From contig JANQBS010000154.1 in the NCBI GenBank assembly GCA_033085395.1, forward strand, positions 31,639 through 95,638: DNA of 64,000 nucleotides. The letters are read 5' to 3'. The stretch comes from Xanthoparmelia taractica. Lineage: Eukaryota; Ascomycota; Lecanoromycetes; Lecanorales; Parmeliaceae. This document shows, piece by piece, positions 32,185 to 43,516 of the stretch (the first letter of the stretch is position 1; each line of letters begins with the position of its first letter). The notes under the pieces were generated by a model, which saw only the letters and a program-made list of their open reading frames with translations, searched no databases and had not been told where the DNA came from. The position numbers and the translations under genes are program-made.

Positions 32185-32587
32185 CTGGGGGCGCGCGTGA
32201 TCAATTGTCTCACGCCTGCCCTGTTCCAACAAGGTTACACCTCAGACAAGGCCATTGCTGATCTAGCTGATATAACGGGAGCCTTTGCTGGATCAATTAG
32301 TCTAGCGACTATTTGGATAATAATCTTGCAAAGTTCGTGAAAATTGGAAAAGCGAATGAGAGACTGTCTCCTTCATACTTCATCTTCGTTTAAGGAACAC
32401 GAATGCTCGCTCAATCCGTTCTTAACCCTTGCGGGAGACCTCCTTTGGCTCCTTCCAGCTTTGGGTATGCGCCCATCGCCCTAGCTCTCCACCCCGGCCT
32501 ACTGTTTCTCCAAACGCCGGCAGATCTCTTCTTTTTTTCGCTTGTACCTCACCACCTCCCGCTCCACTTCCTCTCCCTCTCCTATCG
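32185..32587. other. Trehalase 3' flank
   Basis: Non-coding by inspection. It contains pyrimidine-rich sequence at 32500-32590 that lies just 3' of the minus-strand small gene. Confidence 0.5.
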
Positions 32588-32937
32588 TCATTCACGGGTC
32601 AGCGTTCTCATCTAAAAGAAGATTTTGGGTGACAAATTAAGTGTCAGGAGTATAGCACAGCACCCGCGGAACACATCTTGCTACTCCAAGTTACGCTTAG
32701 GTATAGAGAGAACGGCTGCGAAAAGTGGCTTACTTCATCGCGCAAACGATCTTCTAAGGCATCATGGGCTTTGCTGCATTCCTTTCTGTACTCCTCGCTG
32801 TTCTTTTGACCGCTAGCTGTACCTGGTTGAGTTGATGTAGAAGTAGTGGCGGAGGAGGTGGGATTCTTGCCGTCGGCAGTATTGAGCTTGGAGGAGCCGA
32901 GGATGTTGAAAGCGGAATCTTTGGAATCGGAAGCCAT
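32588..32937 (-). CDS. Small hypothetical protein, Ser/Thr-rich with charged C-terminus
   Basis: I do not recognise this gene. From the ATG at 32937 a frame of 68 codons (MASDSKDSAFNILGSSKLNT and onward) ends in a charged helix, EEYRKECSKAHDALEDRLRD, followed exactly by a GTAAGC donor at 32733. The next good acceptor in phase is TTTTAG (32612), giving a short last exon to 32588 (MRTLTRE) and about 75 residues. An internal acceptor (CGCAG, around 32719) would give another short tail. The composition (Ala/Ser/Thr/Gln linker, then a Lys/Glu/Asp helix) suggests a small soluble protein. It is divergent from OCT1, with about 350 bp between the starts. The real splicing is uncertain. Confidence 0.45.
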
Positions 32938-33293
32938 GATGTGATACTCAACTCGAGGCAAAAGTTTTCATATAAATGCGTTTTGTTAGGCTCATGAGTG
33001 TCGAGATGTATGTAGGGCGAAACAGTTGAACATGCAGCCTCTCATTCTTCCCCGGATTACCCCGCCGTTGAGTCGTCATAGCGGTTGAACTAGCCCTCCA
33101 CTATTCTACGAAGTAGAACTAAGGTACCTTAGCTTTCAGCTAGCGTTTTATAAACGGTAATCAAATGTAAAGAAAACGCCTAGAAGTACGTCTAGGTATC
33201 CACGGTATCTTAACAAGGTAATTAACTTAGATTGGAGTGTGAGGCGAAGATGTGTCAAGAGGTCTAACAATCACGTTGTATAGAAACAAGGAC
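32938..33293. promoter_or_regulatory. Divergent promoter small gene / OCT1
   Basis: It carries CTACGAAGTAGAACTAAGGTACCTTAG-like sequence at about 33107-33132, with a perfect palindrome, TAAGGTACCTTA, at 33120-33131. This is one of the clearest copies of the recurrent intergenic motif. Confidence 0.5.
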
Positions 33294-35633
33294 ATGATCA
33301 GGTCACCATGTCGCCTACCAACGCCACTTCCTCAACGTGCTCTTCGCACATACGCACCTCGCGGCCTACTCGCACCCGCAGCAACCGCCACTGCTACCGG
33401 CCCAAAGCAAAGTCGGTCCTCGTCTACCAGCAGTCACGAAAGGAGCCTTGAGGATACCACCTTGCGTCAGATATTCGATGCTCACCATTTTTGGCTGCAA
33501 TTCTCCCAGCAACATACTTCCGACTTAGCAAGACCTTCACGTGGCTTGTTCCAGAATCACTATCTTACAGAGCCTTCAGGCTTCCTCAAATATGCCCAGG
33601 TCACGCAGAAAAAGTGTCAGGGAATTGTGGATAGTGTCTTGTCGGCAGCATCAGTGGAAGCATACGCAACCGTACCTAGACAACTTGACCTTCTCAGCGA
33701 TTCTCTGTGTCGAGTCCTCGATATCTCAGATTTCGTACGCGGCACACATCCAGATCCTCGGTATCAAGAAGCCGCCACCCAGGCGTATGCGTTTCTCTTT
33801 GATTACATGAACGTTCTCAACACCACTTCAGGGCTGAATGTCCAACTCAAGAAGGCTATCTCGACACATCAAGCCTCGGGATCGTGGAATGAGGAAGAGA
33901 AAATGGTCGCCCAGGTCCTGCTCAGGGACTTTTCTAACTCTGCCATCGAAATGCCTGCCGAGAAGAGGCGAAGGTTCGTAGAGCTGTCGAACCAAACGAA
34001 GACGTTGGGAAATCAGTTTCTGGACAGCATGACTCCGACAACGTCATATCTTGATCTTGATATTCGACAGCTGAAAGGTTTGGATCCGCTGATCCTCGCG
34101 CAATGGTCCGATGGGCGTAATAGGGTACGATTACCTACCATCGGGGATGTGGCGTATGCGGCTTTGGGAACCGTGAAAGACGAAGCGACACGAAGAGAGA
34201 TCTACATCAGAGGAAGACAGTCCTCAAGGAATCATATACGGCTGCTCGAAAGGCTCATGGTCATGCGTGCTGAGATTGCTAATCTTTCTGGCCATGAGAG
34301 CTATGCCCACATGACTCTGTCTGACAAGCTAGCTAAATCACCCGAGGCAGTTAATTCTTTTCTCACAGCGCTCTTCGCGGATAATTGTCCGCGTGTAATA
34401 CAGGAACTGGGGAGAATGAAAGAGAAAAAAGTAGCAGACGGACTTTCGACGGAGATTGAGCAGTGGGACCTTGTCTACTATCGAAATTGTCTTAACAATG
34501 AACTGAAACCAAAGTCTCGGAAGCCCGATTTCATGTCGGCCTACTTCTCCCTGGGCACAGTAATGCAAGGGCTCTCACGCCTCTTCAACCAGCTTTACGG
34601 CATTCGCTTTGTCCCTTGTAGAACTAGTCCTGGAGAAGCATGGAATTCTGATGTGCGCCGTCTAAATGTCCTCCACGAGACTGACGGCCATGTTGCAGTC
34701 CTGTACTGTGACCTGTTTGCGCGCGCTGGCAAGAATCCAAATCCTACACATTTCACCCTCCGTTGCTCACGTCTTATTTCCTCTTCAGAGACTGGTGGAA
34801 GGTCAAAGTCTCCACAAGATGCTAATGATGGCATGGCAGTCTCGTCCTCCATCAACAGCAGCCAGTCTTATCAACTTCCGATATTAGCCCTGATCTGCGA
34901 TTTTCCCCACCCGCCAAACTCGTCCGTTCCCGCGCTGCTTAGCTTTCAGGACGTCAAGACCCTTTTCCATGAGATGGGTCACGCAATTCATTCAATTCTT
35001 GGCCGTACATCTCTGCAGGTCGTTTCCGGTACTCGCTGCCCCACCGACTTTGCGGAGCTTCCTTCAGTCTTGATGGAATATTTCGCATCTGACCCTTCAG
35101 TACTTGCGCTTTTCGCACGTCACTGGGAGACTGGTGCACCCTTGCCGTATGAAATGATAGAAGACGCATTGCTTATGCAAAGACGAGGACATGGTGTCCA
35201 AACGGAAACGCAAATCCTGTATAGTTTGCTGGATCAAGCGTATCACTCTTCGCTTCCGTTAAACATGAATGGGGAATATGATAGCACGAAAACTTTCTTC
35301 GACGTATACAATAAGTACAGTAGCGTGAAGGAGCCTTGTGGGACGAATGCGCAAGGTTTCTTTGGACACTTGGTCGAGTATGGGAGTACTTACTACAGTT
35401 ACCTCTTTGATCGAGCTATTGCAGGAAAGATATGGAAGGAGGTCTTCAGAGGAGGAAAGAATGGAGGCGGAGTGGATAGAGAGGCAGGGGAGAGATATAA
35501 AGAGGAGGTACTCAAATGGGGAGGCGGAAGAAGCGGTTGGGCCTGTGTCAGTGGAGTATTGGGAGAGGAAAGATTGAAAGATGGGGGGAAGGAAGCGATG
35601 AAGGAAGTAGGGGGATGGGGTGTGCATGATTAA
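33294..35633 (+). CDS. OCT1: Mitochondrial intermediate peptidase (M3 metalloprotease)
   Basis: A 779-residue single-exon protein. The frame opens at a GTG (33252), but the first ATG is 33294, which gives an Arg-rich, acid-free targeting sequence (MIRSPCRLPTPLPQRALRTY). The zinc site is HEMGH at 559-563 within LFHEMGHAIHSILGRTSLQV, with the third ligand in PSVLMEYFASDP. The enzyme removes an octapeptide from the N-terminus of imported precursors after the matrix processing peptidase, and so acts in the mitochondrial matrix. The downstream VVSGTRCPTDFAELPS segment and C-terminal FGHLVEYGSTYYSYLFDR are family-typical, as is the length. It is convergent with ATG22. Confidence 0.95.
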   Translation: MIRSPCRLPTPLPQRALRTYAPRGLLAPAATATATGPKQSRSSSTSSHERSLEDTTLRQIFDAHHFWLQFSQQHTSDLARPSRGLFQNHYLTEPSGFLKYAQVTQKKCQGIVDSVLSAASVEAYATVPRQLDLLSDSLCRVLDISDFVRGTHPDPRYQEAATQAYAFLFDYMNVLNTTSGLNVQLKKAISTHQASGSWNEEEKMVAQVLLRDFSNSAIEMPAEKRRRFVELSNQTKTLGNQFLDSMTPTTSYLDLDIRQLKGLDPLILAQWSDGRNRVRLPTIGDVAYAALGTVKDEATRREIYIRGRQSSRNHIRLLERLMVMRAEIANLSGHESYAHMTLSDKLAKSPEAVNSFLTALFADNCPRVIQELGRMKEKKVADGLSTEIEQWDLVYYRNCLNNELKPKSRKPDFMSAYFSLGTVMQGLSRLFNQLYGIRFVPCRTSPGEAWNSDVRRLNVLHETDGHVAVLYCDLFARAGKNPNPTHFTLRCSRLISSSETGGRSKSPQDANDGMAVSSSINSSQSYQLPILALICDFPHPPNSSVPALLSFQDVKTLFHEMGHAIHSILGRTSLQVVSGTRCPTDFAELPSVLMEYFASDPSVLALFARHWETGAPLPYEMIEDALLMQRRGHGVQTETQILYSLLDQAYHSSLPLNMNGEYDSTKTFFDVYNKYSSVKEPCGTNAQGFFGHLVEYGSTYYSYLFDRAIAGKIWKEVFRGGKNGGGVDREAGERYKEEVLKWGGGRSGWACVSGVLGEERLKDGGKEAMKEVGGWGVHD

Positions 35634-36001
35634 TGCGGAATCGGAAACCTGATGAGGGTAGGACAGATGACTTCTTCCATATCGAATCTGGGGAAAGCAT
35701 GGGAGCCCATCACAAAGGGGGAAATCCTACTTTCAGCTTAAGTCACATTGTTTCCTCTTACACATGTCTCATAGGTGATAGACCTTAAATCGACTTGGAG
35801 CCGTAAAGCGACTTCCCTATGGGTAACAAGCCTTTCGAATGCCACATGCCACATACGTCCGGCATTTCAACTTTGAGAGGCTGGCGCCTCTTATGCATTC
35901 AGATTCCAATCTGACAAGGGTATCGAAGCCTTATCTTGTTCGCGACGGCTAAACATAAACGCCCAAACTCATCCGACGCCATTGCTCAATTTCGTTATGC
36001 A
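35634..36001. other. Convergent 3' flanks OCT1 / ATG22
   Basis: A 368-bp spacer between two stop codons. No feature was seen. Confidence 0.6.
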
Positions 36002-38198
36002 TCATACATCCTCTCCGTCAATCAGCCGGATAGTATCATCGCTTGCGGATGGAGTAATATCATCCTTTCCTTCTAGCGCCTTTGCCATCTCAACGCCGTC
36101 TCTTTTTCCTCGATCGACGTCGACCAGCAACATCAGAGGCAGCGGTATGAATATGAGGACAGCCAGGAACACGAACGCAGGACGTATCTCACCATATCGA
36201 TCTGTAATCGCACCAACTATAGCTGGGCCGAAAATGCTCGAGCCTTTATCAGTGATGGCATATAAAGCGTAGAATGCAGCCTCAGAACCTGGAGGTATAA
36301 GCTCTCCAAAGAGACTCCGACAGTGCGAAGAAAGCCCCCCGAGAACGAAGCCATAAATTGCACCAAGAGGATACATCTCCCACCGTTGCTAGTAGGAATC
36401 TGCAAGTCAGCATCCGCTTCGCATGACGCTACGTCGAGTGATATACCCAATTAGGAGAGCACAAGGCAAAGAAGACAGCCTTTTCATCATAAAAGGTCTC
36501 ATGGCGAGGGAAGCCTACAAAGCAGCCCAAATACAGGAAGTAGGCATTCTAAACTGTACGTACCTGGAGACCGAACACCCCAAAGCGTCTTATAGCAGGA
36601 ATATACCCTAAGAGTCCATATATTGGGATGATTTCGAAAAGACATATACAAGCGATGATTGTCTTCGACGGAGGGATGCCCAACCACTGGGACTGTGATT
36701 GGAGATTCTGGAATCAGTATTTGTGCTTCAGGAAAACCAGTCAACTCTTGAGACCAGGACGGGAATCAAGATAGCCCTAGCGTCTCCAAAAGCCTGCAAA
36801 ACACATCTTACAATCCCGGTGCTGGTACTCGTCCAAAGAAATTAGTCCGATCATACGTACAAGTCTGCTCCAACTAAATGCCCCCAAAATCCCTGTAACG
36901 GTCCCGACGAGGCTGATCAGTGCCAGAGCGGCGGGTGTCATCTGCAGCTCTGTCTTCGCGAACAGCACAGCAGTACCACTGATTGTTGCGATACCGTCGC
37001 TAAGCAGTAGCCAAGCGCCTAGAAAGAGCATAACATCCTTCAAACGGCGAGCTCGTAGGACAGTTTTTCCAAGGGAGCGCCATGCATATCCAACATAACC
37101 AGCCCAGCTCCTTTGTTTGCCTTTGCTTGTAGAAAGTAATGGAGGACCAGGCCGCGGCCGTAGCCAGAGTGCTGCCGGAATTGTGAACATAAACCACCAT
37201 AGACCGACGAGAAAGAGAACGATTCGAAGAGTCAAGGTTGTGGACGTGTTCAGAGAATCTGCGACTACAACAATAGATATTCCTAGGGTCTGCACAATCA
37301 CCGCCGCAATGTATCCGATTCCTATACCATATGACGATATCTTGGTTGATAGTCGAAGTGCGGGTGACACAGTTGCGGATGACAATTGGCTTGGTATGGT
37401 TCGACGAGCCACGGAAGATGATCGTAGAAGTGATTCTGTAGCGTTATCTTGACCTTGATCCTCTCGGTCGGCTGTCTGCTCGGAGCTTGACCCTTGGGAA
37501 TAGTTGTTGCGATCGATCTCAGTAGCTTGAATGAATGGGTGCCGACGTACAAGGACGGGGAGGAAGGAATTTAACAAGACAAATGATGCACCAAAGCAAG
37601 TGTTCGATATGATAGCCAGAAGTGCTCCAAGTGCGTAAATCTTCGGGATGACCGCAAGGAAAAGCATGGTCGCCACAGCTCCTGTAAATGCAAATGAGAG
37701 CAGAAGGCTCTTGCGGTAACGACCGTGGTCTGCAGCTCCACTCATCGAAATAATGAGAAGAGCTTGTACGAGCACGCTGATTGAGAAGGTGTACATGGCA
37801 AAGCTCGCCGTGTTTATGTTCGCCCCAAAGAAATTGATTATACATTGCCCTTTATCTGCTCGAGGATATCGAGCTTTGGCCGCTTCGTATGACAGGATGG
37901 GTTTGGGGAACTCTGCCGGCGTGGTAGCCTTAAATCCGGCGCTGCAGGATACTGTCCGGTCGGAGAGGAGAACGCCACGTTCACGTGCTGAAGTGGTCAG
38001 TATTGGCAGCTGGAGATGATGTTCGATAGACTGACCAAGTTGTTCCAAGGTAATTGGAATAAAGGATCCAACACCACATACAACATACACCTCGGCGGCC
38101 CAACCATAAGAATACCACCCTGAGAGCTCTTTGGTGCTGGTTGGTCGGGTGTCTTCACCACGATAAGCGAGAACATCGGAGGAACCGCGGGAGTCCAT
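36002..38198 (-). CDS. ATG22: Autophagy-related vacuolar amino-acid effluxer
   Basis: Three exons, 38198-36861, 36692-36564 and 36388-36002, give 617 residues. The two introns are 168 and 175 nt, longer than the local norm. It is an MFS-like protein of the vacuole membrane that exports amino acids released by autophagic breakdown. Matches include GWYSYGWAAEVYVVCGVGSF, ANINTASFAMYTFSISVLVQ, NTCFGASFVLLNSFLPVL, and the last part GLSSHCRSLFGELIPPGSEA, then AFYALYAITDKGSSIFGPAI. The splice choices give WSRL-SQWLGIPPSKTII and FGVFGLQ-QRWEMYPLG, which align with the family in phase 0. The C-terminal tail is acidic (LEGKDDITPSASDDTIRLID). A Ser/Gln-rich cytosolic loop lies around residues 215-260. 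Confidence 0.93.
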
Positions 38199-39771
38199 AT
38201 CGTGGGAAGAAGAGAGGTAGATTATAGAATCCTCGTGTAATATCTTTGGGTCATTTTACTTGTTTCTATATGTGACCCGAGTGTGGGATCAGGCTGGAAA
38301 TGGAGGGTCTCTTTTTTTTGACTCGCGTCGTCGGCTAAGCAAGAGGCCGTGGGACTCCGAATGGAAGCTTTGGAATAACGAGAGGATTTGGGATGTTCAT
38401 GCTCGTGGTGTGAAAGCTGAGGACAAATATGAGATTTGGATCAGAAGTATAGGGGGTCATTGGAGGAACCATGATGCCGACGGGATTGGGTTGAATTGAT
38501 GGAAGGAGGAATTTTGTGAGTCGTGAAGCGAAGGCCGGTCTTGCAATTTGTTGCTCGGGTCGGGCTCGCCCGCAAACGCTAAAATGCCACTGAATGAATG
38601 CATCTCTTTTCTTTTCAGTCTTGCATTCGAGCCTCGACATATTGAAAGATTGTTATTGAAGCTGCAGAGAATTGTTAAAGATGGAAAAGAACACTGGGGT
38701 TATCATAAATCGTCACACGGATGCCACTACGAATGAGATGATACTACCAAGGCAAGAATTGAAGGGACAAAGCCCCAAGGACTTGATAACCATCAGTTGC
38801 TAAATAGGATGCTAGGGCTAAGATGCGTGGTTAGTACCCGCTTCACGCTGTAAAAGTATCACGTCGTATAAAAGTACCTTACCTACCTTTTACATCTTAC
38901 CAAAGGGTGACTAGACTATGGAGGGAAATAGGAATCCATCGTTCCGCTTCTCGGAAAGACGGGCAGCATATCTGTCTATCATGAGGACAGTCCATGCGGG
39001 AAAAAGATAGCAATTGTACATTTTCCAAGTGCCATGATGGGTATGAAGCGGCAGTCCATACATCAAGAGAGGTGGATTTCGCTCTTGTGAAAGTGGCATG
39101 ATTACCTTGTGCAGTACTCGTAGTCCTTTTCATCCTTACTTCTACCATCATCTCTAGCTTGGTGTTGTAAAGTACGAAGTATTCTGAGATGCGCCCGACG
39201 CCCCGCGAATACCGGCGCATCAAAGGGCCGCTAGCTGAATTCAGCATTAGGATACCCTTTAGTGAATTCCTCAGAAACAATAATCAACTGAAACCAGCTC
39301 CGCCAACAAGTCCTCCTCCACCTCTCTCCACTCTACCTTACCCTCGTCTGTTTCTACTCTTCGCATGCATTACTATCGTCTGCCATACCAAACCGCATGC
39401 AAAACCCCTCTTGCCATTTCCCTTTAATTTGCAAAGCCAGGCACCCGACAACTCATCGCTCTAATTAAGCCCAAACCCCACCACCCATTTGCTTTGTCTT
39501 CACCCCTTCGCTTCCCCCTCATTCCTTTCAAGGCCATCGCATCGACACAAATCGTTTACGTCCGATCCATAGCATCTGCTCGTTCCCCTTGGACCCTCTG
39601 AAGCCCTTACTCTGCATATACCAAAAGTCGAATGTTGATTGGCAGGGCAAGATAGAGTCGATACAGCGTGTGGCGAGGGATTCGTTGGAGGGGAAGGAGG
39701 AGTTGGTGGGCGAGGTGGTGCTAGACGAGACGAACCGTCGGGGCGAAGTCGTCGACAACAAATCGCACAGC
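38199..39771. other. Divergent intergenic ATG22 / MED14
   Basis: About 1.6 kb, the longest gene-free stretch of normal composition. Several open frames up to 127 codons lack domain or splice support. Recurrent motif copies are AAAGTACCTTACCTACC (38871-38887) and AAAGTACGAAGTATTC (39170-39185). A 61-codon ATG-less extension of the MED14 frame occupies 39589-39771. Confidence 0.5.
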
Positions 39772-42700
39772 ATGCCAGGCATCCTACCGAGAGCGGAAGC
39801 TGTTACCAAGACGTTCATAGGCATGAAGATGGCGACTGATATCCAATCTGAAGCCACGGTCGAATCAACTACCGACGAGCTCAAGATGGGAGACTACGGC
39901 AGAGGCTATGCGCAAGCAGAGGGAGACCGTGGGCTCATGAATGGGACCCATGAAAACGGTATCCTTCCAAGTCCCATATCCATTCCACGCAAGCCATCCA
40001 CTACGATCGAGAAGCTTGTGGGCCAACTTCCTCCGGAGATCGAGCATGTAACCTTTGGTTATATCCCATTTTCCTCCCTGATATCGAGGCTTGTTCAAGA
40101 AACCTTTAATGACCTTACCGACGTCATTAACGATTTGTCGGATATGCCAGTTCCTCAGCCTGGTCAAAGCGCGCCGCATAACCATGTCCATCAACAATCA
40201 AATGGCAATGGAGACACTTCGCAGGCTAATGTGCAGAAGAAGCTGCGCATGCTCCATTTCGCTAGCGATCGGAGGGCGCAATTCATCAAGATCTTGATAC
40301 TATCTCGATGGGCCCAACACGTAGAAGCCGTCAGCAAGGTTATCGATCTAAATTTCTGGCTGGGTAACCAGATAGGACAATACAACGAGTGTTGTGCGTG
40401 GATGGGAGAGCTCAAAAGACGACTGATACCACTCAGAGAGCCCAACCCTGATATCAAGACCGCGTTGCGAGTGCTTTCTCTTGGCAAGGCTTCGTGGCTA
40501 CCTGATCTCGACTACCTACCTTCCGAGTCCTTGCCCCCTCGGAAACTCATCAATACCCTCCGCAGAATCAACACCCTTCTCTCGATTCGTCTAAACCTTC
40601 AGGAATCTATACCACCAGTCTTTAGAAATTACTCAATTGCGTCTGGTCGAGCAACGTTCCTTGTTGTGGATGAATTTGAGGTGGACCTCTCTATCGCCGA
40701 CGAAAACGCCTCATCACAGCTCTACTTCGTTGACTTTCGCTTTGCATTCTCGCCAACGCCTACGGGGCTACCGGCTGGTAGGCTGCGGAACGAGATTGAA
40801 GGGAGGGCCAATGACGTGCTCAAACACGATGGTCTACTAGGCCTTTTCAATTTCCTGCACAACCTTGTACTCACCCACAAACTCCTTGTCCTAAGAAATC
40901 AGGCGTTTCAACTGGCCAAGGGCCACTGGTCTGAGTATTTACAAGTAGAGGCGGTGCACCGATCTGTTGTCGTTCAATACTGGTCGAGCAGACCAGGAGG
41001 CAAGAATTGGATCGAGATTGGGCTCAAGCGTGGCAAAGAGGTCCGACTATCCTATCTGTCAAGAAGCCAAAGGATCCCTTACATTGGGTTGCGATGGTTC
41101 CGCAATGGCAAGGAGGTCGACAATGTACCAGTTGAAATGAGATTAGGTGAGCTGTCACTTTTGGACCTTCTGAAGCAAATCATCGCACAGCACACAAGTT
41201 TTATCTTCCAGGGAATGGCGGACAAATTGCACGAAATGTCATTATATTCCCAGGGGTTCATGAGGTGCAAACGCAATCCATCGACAACAGAGTCCCTGGA
41301 CGCATCTCTACTTGTACAGCTTACGACCTCCGAAGCGGTCAAAGTTGTTCAAGAACCTGTGTCAGGCCGGTTTGCGGTGCTACCAGCGTCTCACTTGAAC
41401 AGTCGTGCCGAATATGAGCTCAACCGTCTTGCATCTCCTGCTACAGAAGGGGCTTCGCCATTGGCGCACCTCCGGTCAATTGCAACACAAGAGAAAGTTG
41501 TTGCTAGTGCCCGCAGCATGGGATGGGAGCAAGTGCGATCGTTGAAACCAGGCCAGGATACAATGCAACGTCTCTTTCCAGAGGATACCCAAAGAACCAA
41601 GTTCTTCAAGAGACAAGCTTGGAGTGCTAATTGGATCATGGCGTTCACTACTGGCCTCGAAGGCGATTTCTGGTGGATTGTAGAGCTCCTGGAGAAGGGG
41701 ACATCAGTTGAATCGGCAACATCGCGCTCAGCATCTGGACCCAGACTTCGAGCTGCGTATAAGGTTGCATCTACGGACCCTCAGTCGCTTGTGGCCGACC
41801 CTTCTTATACAGCGCTTGCTCAAATTGAACGAAACGCCGTAGGGATGATTTCTCAATACAGCGATACCCGTCACCTCTCTGCTTCCGGAATCCCCCACAA
41901 AGTTCAACTTCCAGTAGGTGGTAGCGTGGGAAATCAGACACCAGCCATTCTGTTCCGTTTCACTGGCAAGCGTGCTCCACCTCTGATGAGTACCCCTAGT
42001 GCTTCCAGCCTGCCCTGGGCCAATGAGATGGTGAGGCTGGACTACCGAGGTCTTGATGCCTCAAACACTTCCGCAATCCACATGGTTTCCGCACGCTTGC
42101 AGAAACCCGTCTCTAACATCAAAGATCTAATATCTGCTATTCCTTCGATAACTTTTCACCCTGTCTCTGGGGCTTTCGCCTTCCAAGTCCTTGCGAAAGT
42201 TGGGGAGTCCAACATTCCCAAAATTACCCGCCGCCTTTCAGCAATTGGCCTTCTGGTAGACGTTGTCTCCACCCTCCAATTCCATAAACTAATCATCCAG
42301 CGTTCGACTTTAACCCACGTTGAATTCATCTATAACGAAGTTCCCAGTCCCTTGAAGGCAACCATACACTTTCCTCCAGACAGTCCGATGCATGTCTCTC
42401 TCCCTAAACCTAATCCCCAGCTTCGCATCGTAGACTTCCTCACAGCTCGATTAAAGTCTCAGGGCCTCACAAGTGTTATTAGCGTCATGCGAATGACACT
42501 CCCTCTCGTCCGCGCGCTAGCTGCGATTGAAAGTGTCCATACAGATGGTGGCGTCGAGGTCCTTACCCACTCGGAGCTATGGTACCAAGTCCGCTACTCT
42601 GCGCCTTACTTTAAAGGTGGCTTCGACGTGCGTCTGCGGCAGAGAAGAGATGAATCCAAGTGGCTTGTACCAGAAACAAGCATCAAGAAAGTAGAGACGG

Positions 42701-42915
42701 GCAACGAAGCTTTCGCAGAGGGTGTAAAAGGTATCCTTAGGGGCAAAGGGGACGGATGGAGAGGTATGAAAAGTGGGGGAATAGTTGCTGATCTCAAAGG
42801 GGTAGAGACCCTAATTGCCCGATTGGATGAGGTCTTCACCACCTGTGGGCACACGCCTGAGAAATCGAATCCGAACAAGAGGAAGGCCGAGGGGGGCGTG
42901 GTGGAAATCGATTGA
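39772..42915 (+). CDS. MED14: Mediator complex subunit 14
   Basis: A 1047-residue single-exon protein. The frame is open from a TTG at 39589, but the first ATG is 39772 (MPGILPRAEAVTKTFIG). The conserved N-terminal MED14 block spans about residues 70-290: LPPEIEHVTFGYIPFSSLIS, LHFASDRRAQFIKILILSRW, QHVEAVSKVIDLNFWLGNQI and ALRVLSLGKASWLPDLDYLP. The subunit is the backbone linking the head, middle and tail of Mediator and transmits activator signals to RNA polymerase II. The later half (RWM-type repeats in the family) diverges more. The C-terminus ends in a basic KSNPNKRKAEGG. There is no intron. Confidence 0.93.
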   Translation: MPGILPRAEAVTKTFIGMKMATDIQSEATVESTTDELKMGDYGRGYAQAEGDRGLMNGTHENGILPSPISIPRKPSTTIEKLVGQLPPEIEHVTFGYIPFSSLISRLVQETFNDLTDVINDLSDMPVPQPGQSAPHNHVHQQSNGNGDTSQANVQKKLRMLHFASDRRAQFIKILILSRWAQHVEAVSKVIDLNFWLGNQIGQYNECCAWMGELKRRLIPLREPNPDIKTALRVLSLGKASWLPDLDYLPSESLPPRKLINTLRRINTLLSIRLNLQESIPPVFRNYSIASGRATFLVVDEFEVDLSIADENASSQLYFVDFRFAFSPTPTGLPAGRLRNEIEGRANDVLKHDGLLGLFNFLHNLVLTHKLLVLRNQAFQLAKGHWSEYLQVEAVHRSVVVQYWSSRPGGKNWIEIGLKRGKEVRLSYLSRSQRIPYIGLRWFRNGKEVDNVPVEMRLGELSLLDLLKQIIAQHTSFIFQGMADKLHEMSLYSQGFMRCKRNPSTTESLDASLLVQLTTSEAVKVVQEPVSGRFAVLPASHLNSRAEYELNRLASPATEGASPLAHLRSIATQEKVVASARSMGWEQVRSLKPGQDTMQRLFPEDTQRTKFFKRQAWSANWIMAFTTGLEGDFWWIVELLEKGTSVESATSRSASGPRLRAAYKVASTDPQSLVADPSYTALAQIERNAVGMISQYSDTRHLSASGIPHKVQLPVGGSVGNQTPAILFRFTGKRAPPLMSTPSASSLPWANEMVRLDYRGLDASNTSAIHMVSARLQKPVSNIKDLISAIPSITFHPVSGAFAFQVLAKVGESNIPKITRRLSAIGLLVDVVSTLQFHKLIIQRSTLTHVEFIYNEVPSPLKATIHFPPDSPMHVSLPKPNPQLRIVDFLTARLKSQGLTSVISVMRMTLPLVRALAAIESVHTDGGVEVLTHSELWYQVRYSAPYFKGGFDVRLRQRRDESKWLVPETSIKKVETGNEAFAEGVKGILRGKGDGWRGMKSGGIVADLKGVETLIARLDEVFTTCGHTPEKSNPNKRKAEGGVVEID

Positions 42916-43516
42916 CGGGTCCTAATCATGAGGGGAGTCAACAAATGCAGGCGATGTGCCCGGGAACCTTGTGGAAGAGAATAGCACTTGTATCACCATT
43001 TTTCTTTCTTTTTGATTTGCACGGAGCATTTGACTCAAGCCGTTTCGGACAATACGGTTTCTTTACGGTTCATAATACCCTACGAAAGGCGTTTTGGGGC
43101 TATTATCGAGGCGCGCCGCATTTCTGATGCAGTGTAACGGCTAGCTGAGGTAGAAAGCTATCGGGAACGAATGTTTTGCTTGTGCGGAGCTTGCTAGCCA
43201 ATTCTTGCTATATAAGTGAAGGTTCCAACCAATCTGACATTTACTACCGCTAATGACTGATATTTGCGCCTTCAAACCTTTCCACTCATATGAGTATGCA
43301 TCAAGGCGTAGATGGGGCGTATGTTGGTACGAGGGTATCTACGGGAAGTGGGAGCTACTTTAGGCTTGCGCTTACAATCTACTAATCTACCTTAGAACGA
43401 GGAACTTCTTTCTACTCGGTTATTCACCAAAAACGAACTGCCCACCATCTATCCAATCCGCCATTTACTAGTCGCCACAGCAGAGCCAATCAAAGATCCC
43501 ACCATCCAAGGAAGAG
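42916..43516. other. Intergenic MED14 / SF3B6
   Basis: About 600 bp. No gene or RNA was seen. A 71-codon plus-strand frame starting inside the MED14 3' end is not supported. Confidence 0.55.

Noticed and set aside
39589..39771. 61-codon N-terminal extension of MED14
   Set aside because: It begins at TTG with no ATG before 39772, and the extension shows no MED14 similarity.
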